Shown here one piece after another: positions 27,983 to 37,729 of a stretch of 64,000 nucleotides of DNA. The position numbers and the translations under genes were made by a program. The stretch is taken from NCBI RefSeq assembly GCF_946463545.1, contig NZ_OX296583.1, forward strand, positions 1,496,902 through 1,560,901, written 5' to 3'. The first letter of the stretch is position 1. Each line of letters starts with the position of its first letter. Below the pieces are notes generated by a model. The model saw nothing but the letters and a program-made list of their open reading frames with translations, ran no database searches and was not told where the DNA came from. This DNA comes from Methanothermococcus thermolithotrophicus DSM 2095. GTDB taxonomy: Archaea; AGJL01; Methanococci; Methanococcales; Methanococcaceae.

Positions 27983-29257
27983 TTATAAATCTCTTGGATC
28001 TACAATTTCCCCTTTAACTGCACATGCTGCTGCAGTAGCTGGGGATGCCAAATAAACCTCAGATTCTAAGGAACCTTCTCTTCCTCTGAAGTTCCTGTTG
28101 GATGTTGCTACACCAACTTCACCAGGACCTAAAATACCATACAGAGCTCCCATACAAGCTGAACATGATGGGTTGGTTACAACACAGCCGTATTTGTAGA
28201 ATTTTTGGATAATTCCTTCTTCTATAGCTTGTAACATAACTTCTCTTGATGCAGGTGTTACAACTACCCTTATATCGTCTGATATTCCACCGTGTTTTTC
28301 TATTATCTCAATTGCTATTCTCAAGTCTTCCAATCTTCCGTTTGTACATGAACCAATGAACACCTGGTCAATAGGTGTGCCTGCAACTTCTCTAACTGCC
28401 TTTACATTATCTACGTTGTGAGGACAAGCCATCACAGGTTCTAAGTCGTTTACTTCAATTTCAAATACTTCTTCATATTCGGCGTCTTCATCGCCTTTAA
28501 TTACTTCAAATGGTCTTTCTGTTCCGTGTTTTGCCATTGCGTCTTTTATGAATTGAACTGTTTTTGCATCAGGTTCGATTAAACCAGCCTTACCGCCCAT
28601 TTCAATTGCCATGTTTGACATTGTCATTCTTGAAGCTATTGAAAGATTTTTAACTGTTTCTCCACCAAACTGAGCAGCTTTATATGTTGCACCATCAGCC
28701 CCAACTTCCCCGATTATTCTTAAGATAATATCTTTTGACATTACATAAGGTTTTAATTCTCCGGTAATGTTGAAGTAAAGTGTTTCAGGGACTTTAAACC
28801 ATAATTCTCCGGTTGCAAATACTGCAGCCATGTCTGTACTTCCTATTCCAGTGGCAAATGCCCCAAATGCTCCGTATGTACAGGTATGACTATCTGCACC
28901 AACTACCACGGTTCCTGGTAATATATGTCCTTTTTCAGGTAAAACTTGGTGGCAAACACCTTCTCTTATGTCGTAGAAGTTCTTTATCTTTTGTTCTTTT
29001 ACAAATTTTCTCATTAATATATGGTTTTCAGCCGCATTTATACTATCAGCAGGAATCTGGTGGTCAAATGGTATTACTATCTTTTCCCTATCCCAAACTG
29101 TTTCAATACCTTCTTTTTTCAAAGTGTTTACAGTTAAAGGACCAGTTATGTCATGAACCATGGCAGTTTCAATTTTTGCCATTACTATATCTCCAGGGGA
29201 TGCTTCCTTTTTACCTGATGCTCTTGCAAGTATTTTTTCAGCTAGAGTCATTCCCAT
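27983..29257 (-). CDS. leuC: 3-isopropylmalate dehydratase, large subunit
   Basis: A 424-residue aconitase-superfamily large subunit. The 4Fe-4S ligands are Cys in [10 protein letters not shown] near 300 and in [10 protein letters not shown] near 360. [23 protein letters not shown] and [19 protein letters not shown] are catalytic or substrate segments. The start [30 protein letters not shown] and end VDPRDL match the leucine-pathway LeuC of methanococci rather than the homoaconitase HacA, so I choose LeuC. The small subunit is not in the window. GGAGGTATAAAC precedes the start. Confidence 0.92.
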   Translation of the reverse strand: MGMTLAEKILARASGKKEASPGDIVMAKIETAMVHDITGPLTVNTLKKEGIETVWDREKIVIPFDHQIPADSINAAENHILMRKFVKEQKIKNFYDIREGVCHQVLPEKGHILPGTVVVGADSHTCTYGAFGAFATGIGSTDMAAVFATGELWFKVPETLYFNITGELKPYVMSKDIILRIIGEVGADGATYKAAQFGGETVKNLSIASRMTMSNMAIEMGGKAGLIEPDAKTVQFIKDAMAKHGTERPFEVIKGDEDAEYEEVFEIEVNDLEPVMACPHNVDNVKAVREVAGTPIDQVFIGSCTNGRLEDLRIAIEIIEKHGGISDDIRVVVTPASREVMLQAIEEGIIQKFYKYGCVVTNPSCSACMGALYGILGPGEVGVATSNRNFRGREGSLESEVYLASPATAAACAVKGEIVDPRDL

Positions 29258-29672
29258 GTTTATACCTCCGGTAATTAAACAAACTTGATGAGTATGTAGT
29301 TTTTCGAACGAAAATGAAAAAAATTAGAAATCTTTATCACCATATCTCCTCAGCTATTTGGAGGGATACAATGATAAACTAGTGGCAATTATAGTCGTTT
29401 GACAAGTAACCATATTAAATATTTCACTAAAAATTTAATATATTCTTATTATATACTTACTATTAATGGTAGTAACAGATAGGTAGTTTTATTATTCACA
29501 GTAGGATAGAGCTGAACAACTTTTACTGTTCAAATAAGAGTGTTATGTATTTATACTGCTTAACTGCCAAACGACATACCTAAATGTTTGGAAAGTATTA
29601 TATATTAGAACTATTTAAGTATTTCTACAAACACATTAGCAGCTTTTTTTATAATATGCGAGGTGTAAATAA
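29258..29672. other. 415-bp non-coding region between leuC and LSm
   Basis: No gene is visible. It contains a GAACA/TGTTC hairpin near 29510-29530, AGTCGTTTGAC at 29393 and the inverted CAAACGAC at 29568, and a TATA-like ATATATTAGAAC about 75 bp before LSm. A leader or small RNA is possible but not supported by a recognisable motif. Confidence 0.3.
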
Positions 29673-29891
29673 ATGATGGATACTCAAAGACCTTTAGATG
29701 CGTTAGGTAAATCAATAAACACAAACGTAACCGTCTATTTAAAAGACGGTAAAGTTGTTAAAGGAAGATTAAAAGCTTATGATTTACACATAAATTTAGC
29801 ATTAGAAAATGCAAAAGTTGAAGCTGAAGAAGAAAAAGAATACCAAATGTTACTCATTAGGGGAGATAACGTACTCTACATTTCATTATAA
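29673..29891 (+). CDS. LSm (Sm-like) RNA-binding protein
   Basis: A 72-residue Sm fold protein. Sm1 is RPLDALGKSINTNVTVYLKDGKVVKGRLKAYDLHINLALENA, with the RNA-binding D-x-H-x-N set (DLHINL); Sm2 is LLIRGDNVLYISL with the conserved RGDN. It forms a heptameric ring binding U-rich RNA. GAGGTGTAAATAA precedes two adjacent ATG codons (29673, 29676). It is followed after 99 bp by rpl37e, a pairing common in archaea that suggests one operon. Confidence 0.95.
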   Translation: MMDTQRPLDALGKSINTNVTVYLKDGKVVKGRLKAYDLHINLALENAKVEAEEEKEYQMLLIRGDNVLYISL

Positions 29892-29990
29892 TTAAAAACC
29901 CACATATATATCCCCTAGGGTTTTCATAGCCCGCCTTCGTTTAAATTCACTTAGGCGAAATAAAATAGAAAAAATAAACACGGTGAAAGA

Positions 29991-30179
29991 ATGAGTAAAG
30001 GTACACCTTCACAAGGTAAACACAACAAAGGTTCAAACCACATAATATGTAGAAGATGCGGAAGAAGATCATACCACGTAAGAAAAAAAGTATGCGCAGC
30101 ATGTGGATTTGGTGCAAGTAAAAGAATGAAAAGATTCGCTTGGCAATGGAAAAAAGTGAATGGACAAAGATTAAAATAA
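29991..30179 (+). CDS. rpl37e: Ribosomal protein L37e (eL37)
   Basis: A 62-residue zinc-ribbon ribosomal protein: [28 protein letters not shown], then [24 protein letters not shown] and CAAC bind zinc. Length and sequence are standard for archaeal L37e. It lies downstream of LSm, with CGGTGAAAGA before its start. A short CGCCT/AGGCG hairpin is in the 99-bp gap. Confidence 0.97.
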   Translation: MSKGTPSQGKHNKGSNHIICRRCGRRSYHVRKKVCAACGFGASKRMKRFAWQWKKVNGQRLK

Positions 30180-30212
30180 TATATATTATTCTTTCCTTTT
30201 TATTTCATAAAT

Positions 30213-30360
30213 ATAGTGATGTGCAATTTTAAACGAACTATTACATACTTTATAAAAATGAAAACTGCAAAGATAAAATTATATTTCAATTTAACAGTTT
30301 ATATATGTTTAAATAAAATTACCTGTATTAATTAATTAAGTAATGCACACCACTATAAAT
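30213..30360. promoter_or_regulatory. 13-bp inverted motif pair upstream of purF
   Basis: ATAGTGATGTGCA (30213-30225) is the inverted form of TGCACACCACTAT (30344-30356), with one mismatch and 118 bp between. A third copy, TGCACACAACTATAAA, is at 14412 before the U32 gene. The copy near purF overlaps TATA-like sequence (CACTATAAATTTTATAG). The gap between L37e and purF holds no gene. Confidence 0.35.
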
Positions 30361-30440
30361 TTTATAGAATAACTACTCTTTTGTAAGTTTTAAATACTAG
30401 ACTAATTTATTTTATACCATTCAATTTAAACTGTGATACC

Positions 30441-31805
30441 ATGTGTGGAATATTCGGGATTTACTCTTACGAAAAGAATAATGTGTCTAAAAAGATATAC
30501 TACGGCCTCTATGCTTTGCAACACAGAGGGCAAGAAGGAGCAGGAATAGCTACAAGCGATGGAAGGGGACTTTGCTACCACAAAGGTATAGGTCTTGTCC
30601 CTGATGTTTTTACAAACAAGGAGCTCCAGAATCTCTACGGCCATGTTGGTATTGGTCACGTTAGATACTCCACTACCGGAGATAGCATAATTGAAAACTG
30701 TCAGCCATTCGTTGTTAATAGCTCTTTGGGAAGAATTGCAATAGCCCATAATGGTGACATTGTAAATTCATCTATTTTAAAAAGAGAGTTGGAAAACAAA
30801 GGTCATATATTTGTTTCTTCAACCGATTCCGAAGTTATAGCACAGTTACTCGTTAGAGAACTTTTGAAAACTGAAGACATTGTTGAAGCAATCGCCAATA
30901 TTTCAAAGGAATTAATTGGTGCATATTCTTTACTGATAATTTACAACAAAACATTAATTGCAGTTAGAGATCCTCATGGATTCAAGCCTCTCTGCATGGG
31001 AAAAGACGAGGAAAAAATATACTTTTCCTCTGAGAGCTGCGCATTGGATGTAGTTGATGCCAAATTTGTAAGAGATATTAAACCTGGGGAAATAGTGATT
31101 GTGGATAAAAATGGAATAAACTCTTATCAACTACCAAACTCTAGTTCAAAAGTATCCTCATGCATGTTTGAATACGTCTATTTTGCAAGACCTGATTCTG
31201 TAATTGATGGAATTAGTGTTTATAAGGTCAGGAGAAATATTGGAAAAATACTTGCAAAAGAACACCCGTGTGATGCAGATATTATTTCGCCTGTTCCTGA
31301 TTCTGGAATTACCTTTGCTCTCGGATATTCTGAAGAATTGAATATTCCATATTATGAAGGATTAATTAAAAACCGGTACGTTGGAAGAACGTTCATACTT
31401 CCTACACAGGAGGAAAGGGATTTAGCAGTTAGATTAAAGATGAATCCTGTTAAGTCAGTATTGGATGGTAAAAAAGTAGTTTTAATTGATGATAGTATTG
31501 TAAGAGGTACTACATCAAGAAGAATAGTAAACATGGTGAGAAAGGCGGGAGCAAAAGAAGTTCATTTAAGAATAGGTTCTCCAAAGATAATGTCCCCTTG
31601 CTTCTATGGAATTGACATGCCTACGAGGGAGGAATTAATAGCAAATTCAAAGGACACGGAAGAAATAGCCCGCCATATAAATGCAGATTCTGTAGGGTAT
31701 TTAAGTATTGAAGGTCTTATAAAAGCAATAGGTAGGAAGAATTTATGTTTAGCTTGTTTATCGGGAGAATACCCAACTGATGTGTCTTGTAAGCTAAAAA
31801 ATTAA
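30441..31805 (+). CDS. purF: Amidophosphoribosyltransferase
   Basis: A 454-residue enzyme for the first step of purine synthesis. The Ntn glutaminase nucleophile is Cys2 directly after the start (MCGIFGIY), with no propeptide in front. [13 protein letters not shown] and HNGDIVN line the glutaminase site. The PRPP loop is [18 protein letters not shown] near residue 352. C-terminal cysteines ([10 protein letters not shown]) resemble those of Fe-S PurF proteins. GTGATACC precedes the start. Confidence 0.95.
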   Translation: MCGIFGIYSYEKNNVSKKIYYGLYALQHRGQEGAGIATSDGRGLCYHKGIGLVPDVFTNKELQNLYGHVGIGHVRYSTTGDSIIENCQPFVVNSSLGRIAIAHNGDIVNSSILKRELENKGHIFVSSTDSEVIAQLLVRELLKTEDIVEAIANISKELIGAYSLLIIYNKTLIAVRDPHGFKPLCMGKDEEKIYFSSESCALDVVDAKFVRDIKPGEIVIVDKNGINSYQLPNSSSKVSSCMFEYVYFARPDSVIDGISVYKVRRNIGKILAKEHPCDADIISPVPDSGITFALGYSEELNIPYYEGLIKNRYVGRTFILPTQEERDLAVRLKMNPVKSVLDGKKVVLIDDSIVRGTTSRRIVNMVRKAGAKEVHLRIGSPKIMSPCFYGIDMPTREELIANSKDTEEIARHINADSVGYLSIEGLIKAIGRKNLCLACLSGEYPTDVSCKLKN

Positions 31806-31883
31806 TAGGCCCTTGTATTAACTTTTTAAAATATATAGTCCTTGGTGGAGATTGGACAAACACTTACTTTTGCATTTAATAAG

Positions 31884-32783
31884 GTGATTGGTATAAGATA
31901 CATTAAGATAGTTGTACCCAGGAAACTACTAGATAGTGTCGAAAAAATTCTAAAAAACACCCATGCATACTCTATTTCAGTAATTGAACCATTAAAAACA
32001 TCCATTAAAGATGGGATAATAATCACCTGCTATGCAACAGCTAGCGATGCTGAGAAAATAGTTTTAGAATTAAGGAAAATGGGCATTGGTGAAAAGGGAT
32101 ATGGAAACGTTACAATAATACCTGGAAATATAGCATTTTCATGTAAGGACGAAGGTCTGGCGTCTTCAAAACTATCTCCATTGGAGCTCTATTACAAAGC
32201 AAAGACTATGGCAAAGCTATCAAATGATGTTATTGTAAAGATAGTTTTAGCAAGTATTATGGGGGCCATTGGTATAATAGAACACAACATACCTACATTG
32301 ATTGGTGCTATGATCATAGCTCCCTTGGTGGATACTGTAATGGCAAGTGCCATAGGAAACGTATTGAACAGAAAAGAATTGGTATTCGAGGGAATGAAAA
32401 AAGAATTAATATGCACTGTTATCGTTATATCATGTGCATTTGTATTAGGTTTTATATTTAACATATCTGAAGAACTAATTTCAATATATTTAACAGAAAC
32501 GTCCCTATTATTAAGTTCAATAGTAGCCGTTGTTGCAGGAACTTCGGGAGGAATGAGTATTGCCAGTGGAAAGGATTATGAAATGATAGGAGTTACAATA
32601 GACGTATCCATATTAATTCCTGCATTACTGGTAGGAATGGCATTAGCCACAGGAAATGGTGGTTTAATATACACAACTATAATTTTGTTGATAGCAAATA
32701 TCGTTTTGTTGGATATCGGTGGATTTATTGGGTTGAAGTATAAGATAAGAAGAAATCAGCAAGATTTTGATGAAATCTTTTAA
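31884..32783 (+). CDS. DUF389 (TIGR00341) membrane protein
   Basis: A roughly 300-residue protein with a soluble N-terminal part and about six C-terminal spans beginning [42 protein letters not shown], the DUF389 core; [10 protein letters not shown] is another conserved glycine-rich turn. The function is unknown. The frame is open from TTG 31842, but a TATA-like AAAATATATAG lies at 31828-31838, so a start there is unlikely. GTG 31884 gives [14 protein letters not shown], which fits the family, though it lacks a clear ribosome binding site. It follows purF by 78 bp. Confidence 0.75.
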   Translation: MIGIRYIKIVVPRKLLDSVEKILKNTHAYSISVIEPLKTSIKDGIIITCYATASDAEKIVLELRKMGIGEKGYGNVTIIPGNIAFSCKDEGLASSKLSPLELYYKAKTMAKLSNDVIVKIVLASIMGAIGIIEHNIPTLIGAMIIAPLVDTVMASAIGNVLNRKELVFEGMKKELICTVIVISCAFVLGFIFNISEELISIYLTETSLLLSSIVAVVAGTSGGMSIASGKDYEMIGVTIDVSILIPALLVGMALATGNGGLIYTTIILLIANIVLLDIGGFIGLKYKIRRNQQDFDEIF

Positions 32784-32810
32784 TGCTTACTTTTTTTCTT
32801 TCTTATTGGT

Positions 32811-33605
32811 CTACCAGGTTCTTCTTAATTTGGAGATAATTACTTTTTTTATCCTATCAAAAAGACTTTCATTATACATTCCTTCTATACGATTTAGGTC
32901 AACATAGGAACCTACTGTCTTAAGGGCGAGGTCCATATAGGCTATTGAAGATGGAGATTTTGGAGAATATTCCAGAACACTCATTTTTTTCAAAGTCGAA
33001 TTCCTTATATTTTCATCTTCAGGGATCTTACCAATTATCTTTTCTTCAATTATCATTTCAATTTCATCCTCACCCATCTCTCCGAAATCTCTTCCAGTCC
33101 TATTTAGAACAACACCTATAAGGGGAGTTCCTGCCATTTCACTACTTTTTTTTATTTTACACCCATCTGCAATTGAAAAGAGCTCTGGAGTAACTACAAG
33201 CATGACTTTATCGGCAATAGCTAAGTAGATTGCCATGTCTCTATTTAGCCCTGCAGGGGCATCAATAATAACATACTCGTAATCATCTGCAACTTCATTA
33301 ATCACATCGGTAAATAAATCTAAATCAGATTTTTTGTATCCTTCAATAGATAAGCTGGTAGGCAACACATAAGTTCCTGTTTTGTGTTTATAAATAGCAT
33401 CCTGCACCGAACATTCTCCTGAAAGAACCTCGTGTAAAGAAGGTTTATTTTTTTCAAGGTTGAATATCAGCCCCAAATTGGCCATTGAAATATCTCCATC
33501 AATAACTAGTGTTTTCTTTCCAATTTTTGATAATGCAACTGCTAAATTTGCAGAAGTTGTTGTTTTACCTACCCCTCCTTTTCCAGATGCCACCGTAATA
33601 ATCAT
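32811..33605 (-). CDS. minD: MinD/ParA-family ATPase
   Basis: A 264-residue deviant-Walker ATPase: SGKGGVGKTTTSANLAVALS at the N-terminus with the signature lysine, DGDISMANLGL near 36, and VIIDAPAGL near 115. The C-terminal end (SLFDRIKKVIISKLRRTW) is a short basic amphipathic helix like the membrane-targeting sequence of MinD. Archaeal MinD homologues position membrane or motility structures rather than acting with MinCE. GGTGATATA precedes the start. It converges with the DUF389 gene. Confidence 0.85.
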   Translation of the reverse strand: MIITVASGKGGVGKTTTSANLAVALSKIGKKTLVIDGDISMANLGLIFNLEKNKPSLHEVLSGECSVQDAIYKHKTGTYVLPTSLSIEGYKKSDLDLFTDVINEVADDYEYVIIDAPAGLNRDMAIYLAIADKVMLVVTPELFSIADGCKIKKSSEMAGTPLIGVVLNRTGRDFGEMGEDEIEMIIEEKIIGKIPEDENIRNSTLKKMSVLEYSPKSPSSIAYMDLALKTVGSYVDLNRIEGMYNESLFDRIKKVIISKLRRTW

Positions 33606-33995
33606 TATATCACCATTTCCGAACTGAAATGAAGTAAATAAGTAAATCTTTTTTATGTATTTCCTAATGAATAGAATAACAAGAAAATCATCAATCTATT
33701 TTAATTACTTTGGAATAAATAATATTAAATGATTATTATTTGTCTATTGCCTCTATTTATTAAATTTATGTTATTATACACTCCCATGAAATCTTAAAAA
33801 TAGATTAAGATAAATTATTCTGTAAAATATTCTAAAATAGTCATGTATTACATTTCTGCAGGATTGATATGAATTTACGTTATTAGAAAAATAGTGTTAG
33901 ATAGAGCTCCAACTATTTTTATAATATTATACCTATATTATACCTGTGTTTTAATAATGCTGTAGAAAAAAATAGTTTAAAAATAGTTCATACTT
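33606..33995. other. 390-bp AT-rich region upstream of minD and downstream of fdxA
   Basis: No gene is visible. A hairpin with 9-bp arms AAAAATAGT / ACTATTTTT (about 33889-33921) lies past the end of the ferredoxin gene and may help termination. TATA-like sequences near 33640-33740 may serve minD. Confidence 0.3.
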
Positions 33996-34208
33996 TTATT
34001 TTTCTTCATGTTTTATTACTCTTACCAAAATAGCGTTAGTTGGGCATCTTCCAGCACAAAATTTACAATTATGGCAGTGTTCAACAGAATATGCGTAATA
34101 TTTTCCATCCTCATCTTTTTTCCAGATTAATGGTCCCTTTGGACATACATCATAACATCTGCCGCAGCCAATACATTTGTCTTTATCTACAATGATTTCA
34201 ACAGTCAT
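33996..34208 (-). CDS. fdxA: 2[4Fe-4S] ferredoxin (FdxA-like)
   Basis: A 70-residue ferredoxin with two cluster motifs: CIGCGRCYDVCPKG near 15 and CHNCKFCAGRCPTN near 44. It transfers electrons at low potential. It is divergent from, and 83 bp away from, a Ptr2-like regulator gene. In M. jannaschii Ptr2 activates the fdxA and rubredoxin-2 genes, so this ferredoxin is the likely equivalent target. Its TATA-like element (GATATTTAAATATTAC) lies between the start and an inverted repeat. Confidence 0.85.
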   Translation of the reverse strand: MTVEIIVDKDKCIGCGRCYDVCPKGPLIWKKDEDGKYYAYSVEHCHNCKFCAGRCPTNAILVRVIKHEEK

Positions 34209-34246
34209 AATATCATCTTTTGTGTAATATTTAAATATCTGTACTA

Positions 34247-34280
34247 CAAATAGCTAGTTCGTGAATTGCAAAGCTATTGT
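34247..34280. promoter_or_regulatory. Inverted repeat upstream of fdxA, candidate activator site
   Basis: ACAAATAGCT (34246-34255) and AGCTATTGT (34272-34280) form an inverted repeat with one bulged base and a 16-nt spacer. It is just upstream of the fdxA TATA-like element, where Ptr2-type activators bind, and just before the regulator's own start, so autoregulation is possible. It does not match the M. jannaschii Ptr2 site as I remember it. Confidence 0.35.
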
Positions 34281-34291
34281 TGGGGTATACG

Positions 34292-34714
34292 ATGGACAAG
34301 AAAGATAGAAAGATCTTAGAGATACTCATGGACGATGGTAGAAAACCATTCACAGAGATTGCAAAGGAATTAAATACTAGCGAAAGTTCTGTAAGGAAGA
34401 GGATAAGGAAGATGGAAGAAGAAGGAGTGATTAAAGGTTATTCAGTTCTAGTGAATCCTGCAAAGATAGGCTATAACGTAATCGCATTAACTGGATTTGA
34501 TACTGACCCCCAAGACTTTTTAAATGTAGCTAAGGAGCTCTGTAGATTTGAAGAAGTAAAAAAGGTATTTACATCTACAGGAGATCATATGATAATGACT
34601 GAAATATGGGCTAAAGACGGTAATGAACTTACAGATATTATATTTAATAAGATTGGAAAGATAAAGGGCATTAAGAAGGTCTGCCCTGCTATCATCCTTG
34701 AACAGCTTAAATAA
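34292..34714 (+). CDS. ptr2: Lrp/AsnC-family transcription regulator, Ptr2-like
   Basis: A 140-residue Lrp-type regulator. The N-terminal winged helix is [50 protein letters not shown], and the C-terminal RAM domain has [19 protein letters not shown] and ends [11 protein letters not shown] as in methanococcal Ptr2. The ATG at 34292 is chosen over an upstream TTG. The divergent ferredoxin neighbour repeats the M. jannaschii arrangement and supports the Ptr2 call; the established function there is activation of ferredoxin and rubredoxin genes. Confidence 0.75.
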   Translation: MDKKDRKILEILMDDGRKPFTEIAKELNTSESSVRKRIRKMEEEGVIKGYSVLVNPAKIGYNVIALTGFDTDPQDFLNVAKELCRFEEVKKVFTSTGDHMIMTEIWAKDGNELTDIIFNKIGKIKGIKKVCPAIILEQLK

Positions 34715-34739
34715 TATTTATTTTTATTTTTGTACTTGA

Positions 34740-35165
34740 TTATTTGAAGTATCTATCAAGTATTCCTTTTAACATTTTAGCATGTCTTGCTTCGTCTCTT
34801 GAACTTTCATCAAAGAAATCGTGTGCAGGATCAATGCCTAATTCTTTTGCCTTTGTTGCTGCTGCCTTTTTCTCTTTGTTTGCCATACATTCGCCTTTTA
34901 ACATCATTTCAATGTTTTCTTTTAAGTTGTCTGAGATTACACCATTCATTTCTGCAAAGTGTGCAGCGTGTTCTGCTTCTTCAAATGCTATTCTTTTTAA
35001 AACTTCTGCAACTTCTGGAAGTCCTTCTCTTTGAGCCTGTCTTGCCATTGCCAGGTACATTCCTACTTCTGCACATTCGCCTTTGAAGTTTGCTTCAACT
35101 TCTTTTTCAAGATCTGTTTTTTTTGTTGTTCCAACTTTGTGTTCATTTACAAGTTCTAATTCCAT
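34740..35165 (-). CDS. Rubrerythrin-like diiron protein without rubredoxin domain
   Basis: A 141-residue four-helix protein with the two E-x-x-H-type diiron half sites ([44 protein letters not shown]). It lacks the C-terminal rubredoxin domain of classical rubrerythrin, so it needs a separate electron donor; the rubredoxin (43266) and rubredoxin-like protein (44575) are candidates. The family reduces hydrogen peroxide. It is 62 bp downstream of fprA on the same strand. Confidence 0.9.
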   Translation of the reverse strand: MELELVNEHKVGTTKKTDLEKEVEANFKGECAEVGMYLAMARQAQREGLPEVAEVLKRIAFEEAEHAAHFAEMNGVISDNLKENIEMMLKGECMANKEKKAAATKAKELGIDPAHDFFDESSRDEARHAKMLKGILDRYFK

Positions 35166-35227
35166 AGTCTCACCTATGTTAGTTATTTTATATCATTTTA
35201 TGTTATGTTTCTTTTATGTTTTTATAA

Positions 35228-36460
35228 TTATTCGGTCTTCATTTCTTTTACTTTAACTGCAAGTCTCTTACCCATGTTGTAGCATTTTTCGAGCTCATCT
35301 TCTGTTGGTACGTAGTATAATTCGTATTCATCCAATACTTCAAATCCGCATTCTTTTAATTTTTCAGCAAGTACTTTGGTTCCGCCACCGTTTCCACCCA
35401 TTGAACCAAACGCGAGGGCAAGTCTCTTTAAACCTGTTCTGTTGAATTTTAAGCCTTTTAAGTAGTATATTAAATCCCCAACACTTGGGAATGGTTCGTC
35501 ATATATTGTTGGAGCTCCTAAGAGGAATGCCTTACTATCTAAAATGTCTTTTACAATTTCACTTCTTTCATCGTTGTGAAGGAAGTACATTTTAACATCT
35601 ACACCTTCACTCATAATACCTTCTGCAAATGCATGGGCCATTTTTTGGGTTGAACCGTGCATTGTGTCGTAAACGATTGTTACTTTATCTTTACATTTTC
35701 CTGTTGCAAAGTCTTGGTATGCACCTATAACTTTCATTGGGTCAGTCCAAATCTGTCCGTGTGATGGTGCAATCATCTTTATTTTTTCAAGTAATCCTAA
35801 TTCAATAACTTCCTTGAATTTTTTCAATACCAACTTTGAAAGTGGCGTAATTAAGTTTGCATAGAATTTCTGGTTTGCATCCATTAAAATATTTTCTGGA
35901 ATTTCGTGGTCAAATCTTTGAGTGAAGCATAAGTGTTGTCCAAATGCGTCATTTGAGAATAAAATTCCTTCTTCAGCATATAATGTGAACATACTGTCTG
36001 GCCAGTGTAGTAATGGAGCTTCTAAGAATGTTAATGTTTTTCCACCTAAATCTATACTTTCCAATGATTTAACAACTTTAAATGGTGCACCTTTTAATGA
36101 TGGGAAGTGTTTTACTAAACCTTCTACTGCTACTTCGGTACAATATATTGGTGCTTCAGGGAACTTCTTGTGTATTTCTGGAAGTGCTCCACTGTGGTCC
36201 TTTTCTACGTGGTTTTGAACTATTACATCAATTTTAAATTCTCTTCCTTCCTTTTCACATGCGTCTTTTATTCTTCCCCACATCTGAGCGGAAGTTCCTG
36301 GGTATGTGTTATCGATTAATGCAACTTTGTCATCTCCAAATACTAGGTATGCGTTGTACGTTGTCCCATTCAGGGTATATCCATGGTACATTCTGATATC
36401 CCAGTCTAAGACCCCTACCCAATATACTCCATCTGCAATTTTTACTGCATCTGCTTTCAT
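35228..36460 (-). CDS. fprA: F420H2 oxidase (flavodiiron protein)
   Basis: A 410-residue flavodiiron protein. The N-terminal metallo-beta-lactamase domain carries the diiron ligands in NHVEKDHSG near 82, [10 protein letters not shown] near 148, FSNDAFGQH near 168 and APSHGQIW near 230. The C-terminal flavodoxin domain starts at about 255 with [15 protein letters not shown]. In methanogens FprA reduces O2 to water with F420H2. GGAGGGTTTAAA precedes the start. Rubrerythrin follows on the same strand, and a paralogue is at 45950. Confidence 0.95.
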   Translation of the reverse strand: MKADAVKIADGVYWVGVLDWDIRMYHGYTLNGTTYNAYLVFGDDKVALIDNTYPGTSAQMWGRIKDACEKEGREFKIDVIVQNHVEKDHSGALPEIHKKFPEAPIYCTEVAVEGLVKHFPSLKGAPFKVVKSLESIDLGGKTLTFLEAPLLHWPDSMFTLYAEEGILFSNDAFGQHLCFTQRFDHEIPENILMDANQKFYANLITPLSKLVLKKFKEVIELGLLEKIKMIAPSHGQIWTDPMKVIGAYQDFATGKCKDKVTIVYDTMHGSTQKMAHAFAEGIMSEGVDVKMYFLHNDERSEIVKDILDSKAFLLGAPTIYDEPFPSVGDLIYYLKGLKFNRTGLKRLALAFGSMGGNGGGTKVLAEKLKECGFEVLDEYELYYVPTEDELEKCYNMGKRLAVKVKEMKTE

Positions 36461-36656
36461 TTTAAACCCTCCTTAAAGTTTACAAGTAAATATAGTATTA
36501 AAGTAGTATATTATACTAACGGTGCGTAATTCATCGTTAAGACTGTACATAAATACGAAATCCGTCGTTTAATATTGAATAAAAATTAAATTAAATGAAA
36601 ATATGAAGAATAAAAAATTAGGGTTATGATCGTGATGGATAAATTGTTAAACGATT

Positions 36657-37241
36657 TTACTGCCTGTAAATATCCACTTTAAAGTAGCAGGCATCAGCTC
36701 CTTGAGACATGCACTTTATCTCATCTACAACAACAGTTTTTTTATATATGCACTCTAGAGCTCCGGCAATCAACCCGGCATCGAAATAGCATATTGGTTC
36801 ATTGGTGTCTAAACCATCGCACATGGCACATTCATTAACCTTCAAAATTAACGGCTTTCTACCCTCAAACTTTAAAATACCCAGATTATTTCTTCTAAAA
36901 AACTTCTTCAATTCTCCCAAATTTTTTGGATTAAGAAACTTCCCAAATTCATAACCCATTTCATACAATGTTATCTCAGAACCACATTTTTTTATTTTAT
37001 CCATCACTATATAGACCATTACCCTAAAAAATTCTAATGGTATCGAGTCCTTTTTCCTTTCAGTGTATTCTTCCTCTTTAAACACTAACTTCTCCCTATC
37101 AAATCCCTTTTTTAAATGTGATACAACCTCTTCAACCAATTCTTCATCATTAGGGAACTCCTCCTGTTCGCTTCCATTATTCAACATCTCTCTGAACAGC
37201 CCCTCCATGTCCCTATTTAATTTTAGCTGAATTTGCAAATT
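36657..37241 (-). CDS. V4R-domain protein
   Basis: A 194-residue protein whose C-terminal half is a 4-vinyl-reductase (V4R) domain: cysteines in VNECAMCDGL, then ICYFDAGLIAGALECIYKKTVVVDEIKCMSQGADACYFKV, where V4R proteins bind small hydrophobic ligands or metal. The N-terminal half is acidic and helical. The likely start is TTG 37241, since GGTGATAAAT precedes it; ATG 37208 is an alternative. It lies 125 bp downstream of the CBS protein on the same strand. The ligand is unknown. Confidence 0.75.
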   Translation of the reverse strand, partial: NLQIQLKLNRDMEGLFREMLNNGSEQEEFPNDEELVEEVVSHLKKGFDREKLVFKEEEYTERKKDSIPLEFFRVMVYIVMDKIKKCGSEITLYEMGYEFGKFLNPKNLGELKKFFRRNNLGILKFEGRKPLILKVNECAMCDGLDTNEPICYFDAGLIAGALECIYKKTVVVDEIKCMSQGADACYFKVDIYRQ

Positions 37242-37366
37242 TATCACCAAATAAATTATAAAATTAGTTTATTTTTTGGATTTAATAATATTAACGGTGT
37301 TTTTCTCGTATAAATATTGAAAAAATAGACGAATTTCGGAAAATTAAAAAATTAATAAAATGAAGA

Positions 37367-37729
37367 TTATTTTTTATAAATTTTTAAAATGTCAAAAACA
37401 CTCAATGTTCCAACAACTTCGTAGTCGTCATTTACTACTGGATAGGCTAAATCCTCGTTTTGGATCATTTCATGTATTAATTCATCTGTTAGTTCATCAT
37501 TTTCATTTAAAACTTTTATTTCATCTAAATATAACATCAGCTCTTCAATTTTTGAGTGTTTACATCCTGCAAGTAAATCGAGAGCTGTTATCCAACCTAC
37601 AAGTTTTCCATCCTCCAAAACTGGGGCGTAGTTTTTTCTCTTTTTATAGAGTACCTGCACTATTTCGCCCCCGATATCGTTTAACGATAGGCTTATAAAC
37701 TCACTATTTACAACTTCTTTAATCTTCAT
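37367..37729 (-). CDS. Small CBS-domain pair protein
   Basis: A 120-residue protein made of one CBS pair: VLYKKRKNYAPVLEDGKLVGWITALDLL, then NEDLAYPVVNDDYEVVGTLSVFDIL, both with the usual hydrophobic-strand then G-(W/T)-(I/L) pattern. CBS pairs sense adenosine nucleotides or SAM. Its start overlaps the 3' end of the Grx-FTR-DUF3422 fusion gene by 11 nt, so the two are translationally coupled and may work together. Confidence 0.85.
   Translation of the reverse strand: MKIKEVVNSEFISLSLNDIGGEIVQVLYKKRKNYAPVLEDGKLVGWITALDLLAGCKHSKIEELMLYLDEIKVLNENDELTDELIHEMIQNEDLAYPVVNDDYEVVGTLSVFDILKIYKK

Noticed and set aside
29281..29400. C/D box sRNA upstream of LSm
   Set aside because: TTGATGA and CTGA-like pieces are present, but not in the right order and spacing with C' and D' boxes.
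29901..29970. tRNA or other stable RNA between LSm and L37e
   Set aside because: A locally GC-richer stretch with a short CGCCT/AGGCG stem, but no cloverleaf, T-loop or acceptor pairing.
34740..35165. Truncated rubrerythrin
   Set aside because: The missing rubredoxin domain is normal for this archaeal subgroup; the diiron motifs and both ends are intact.
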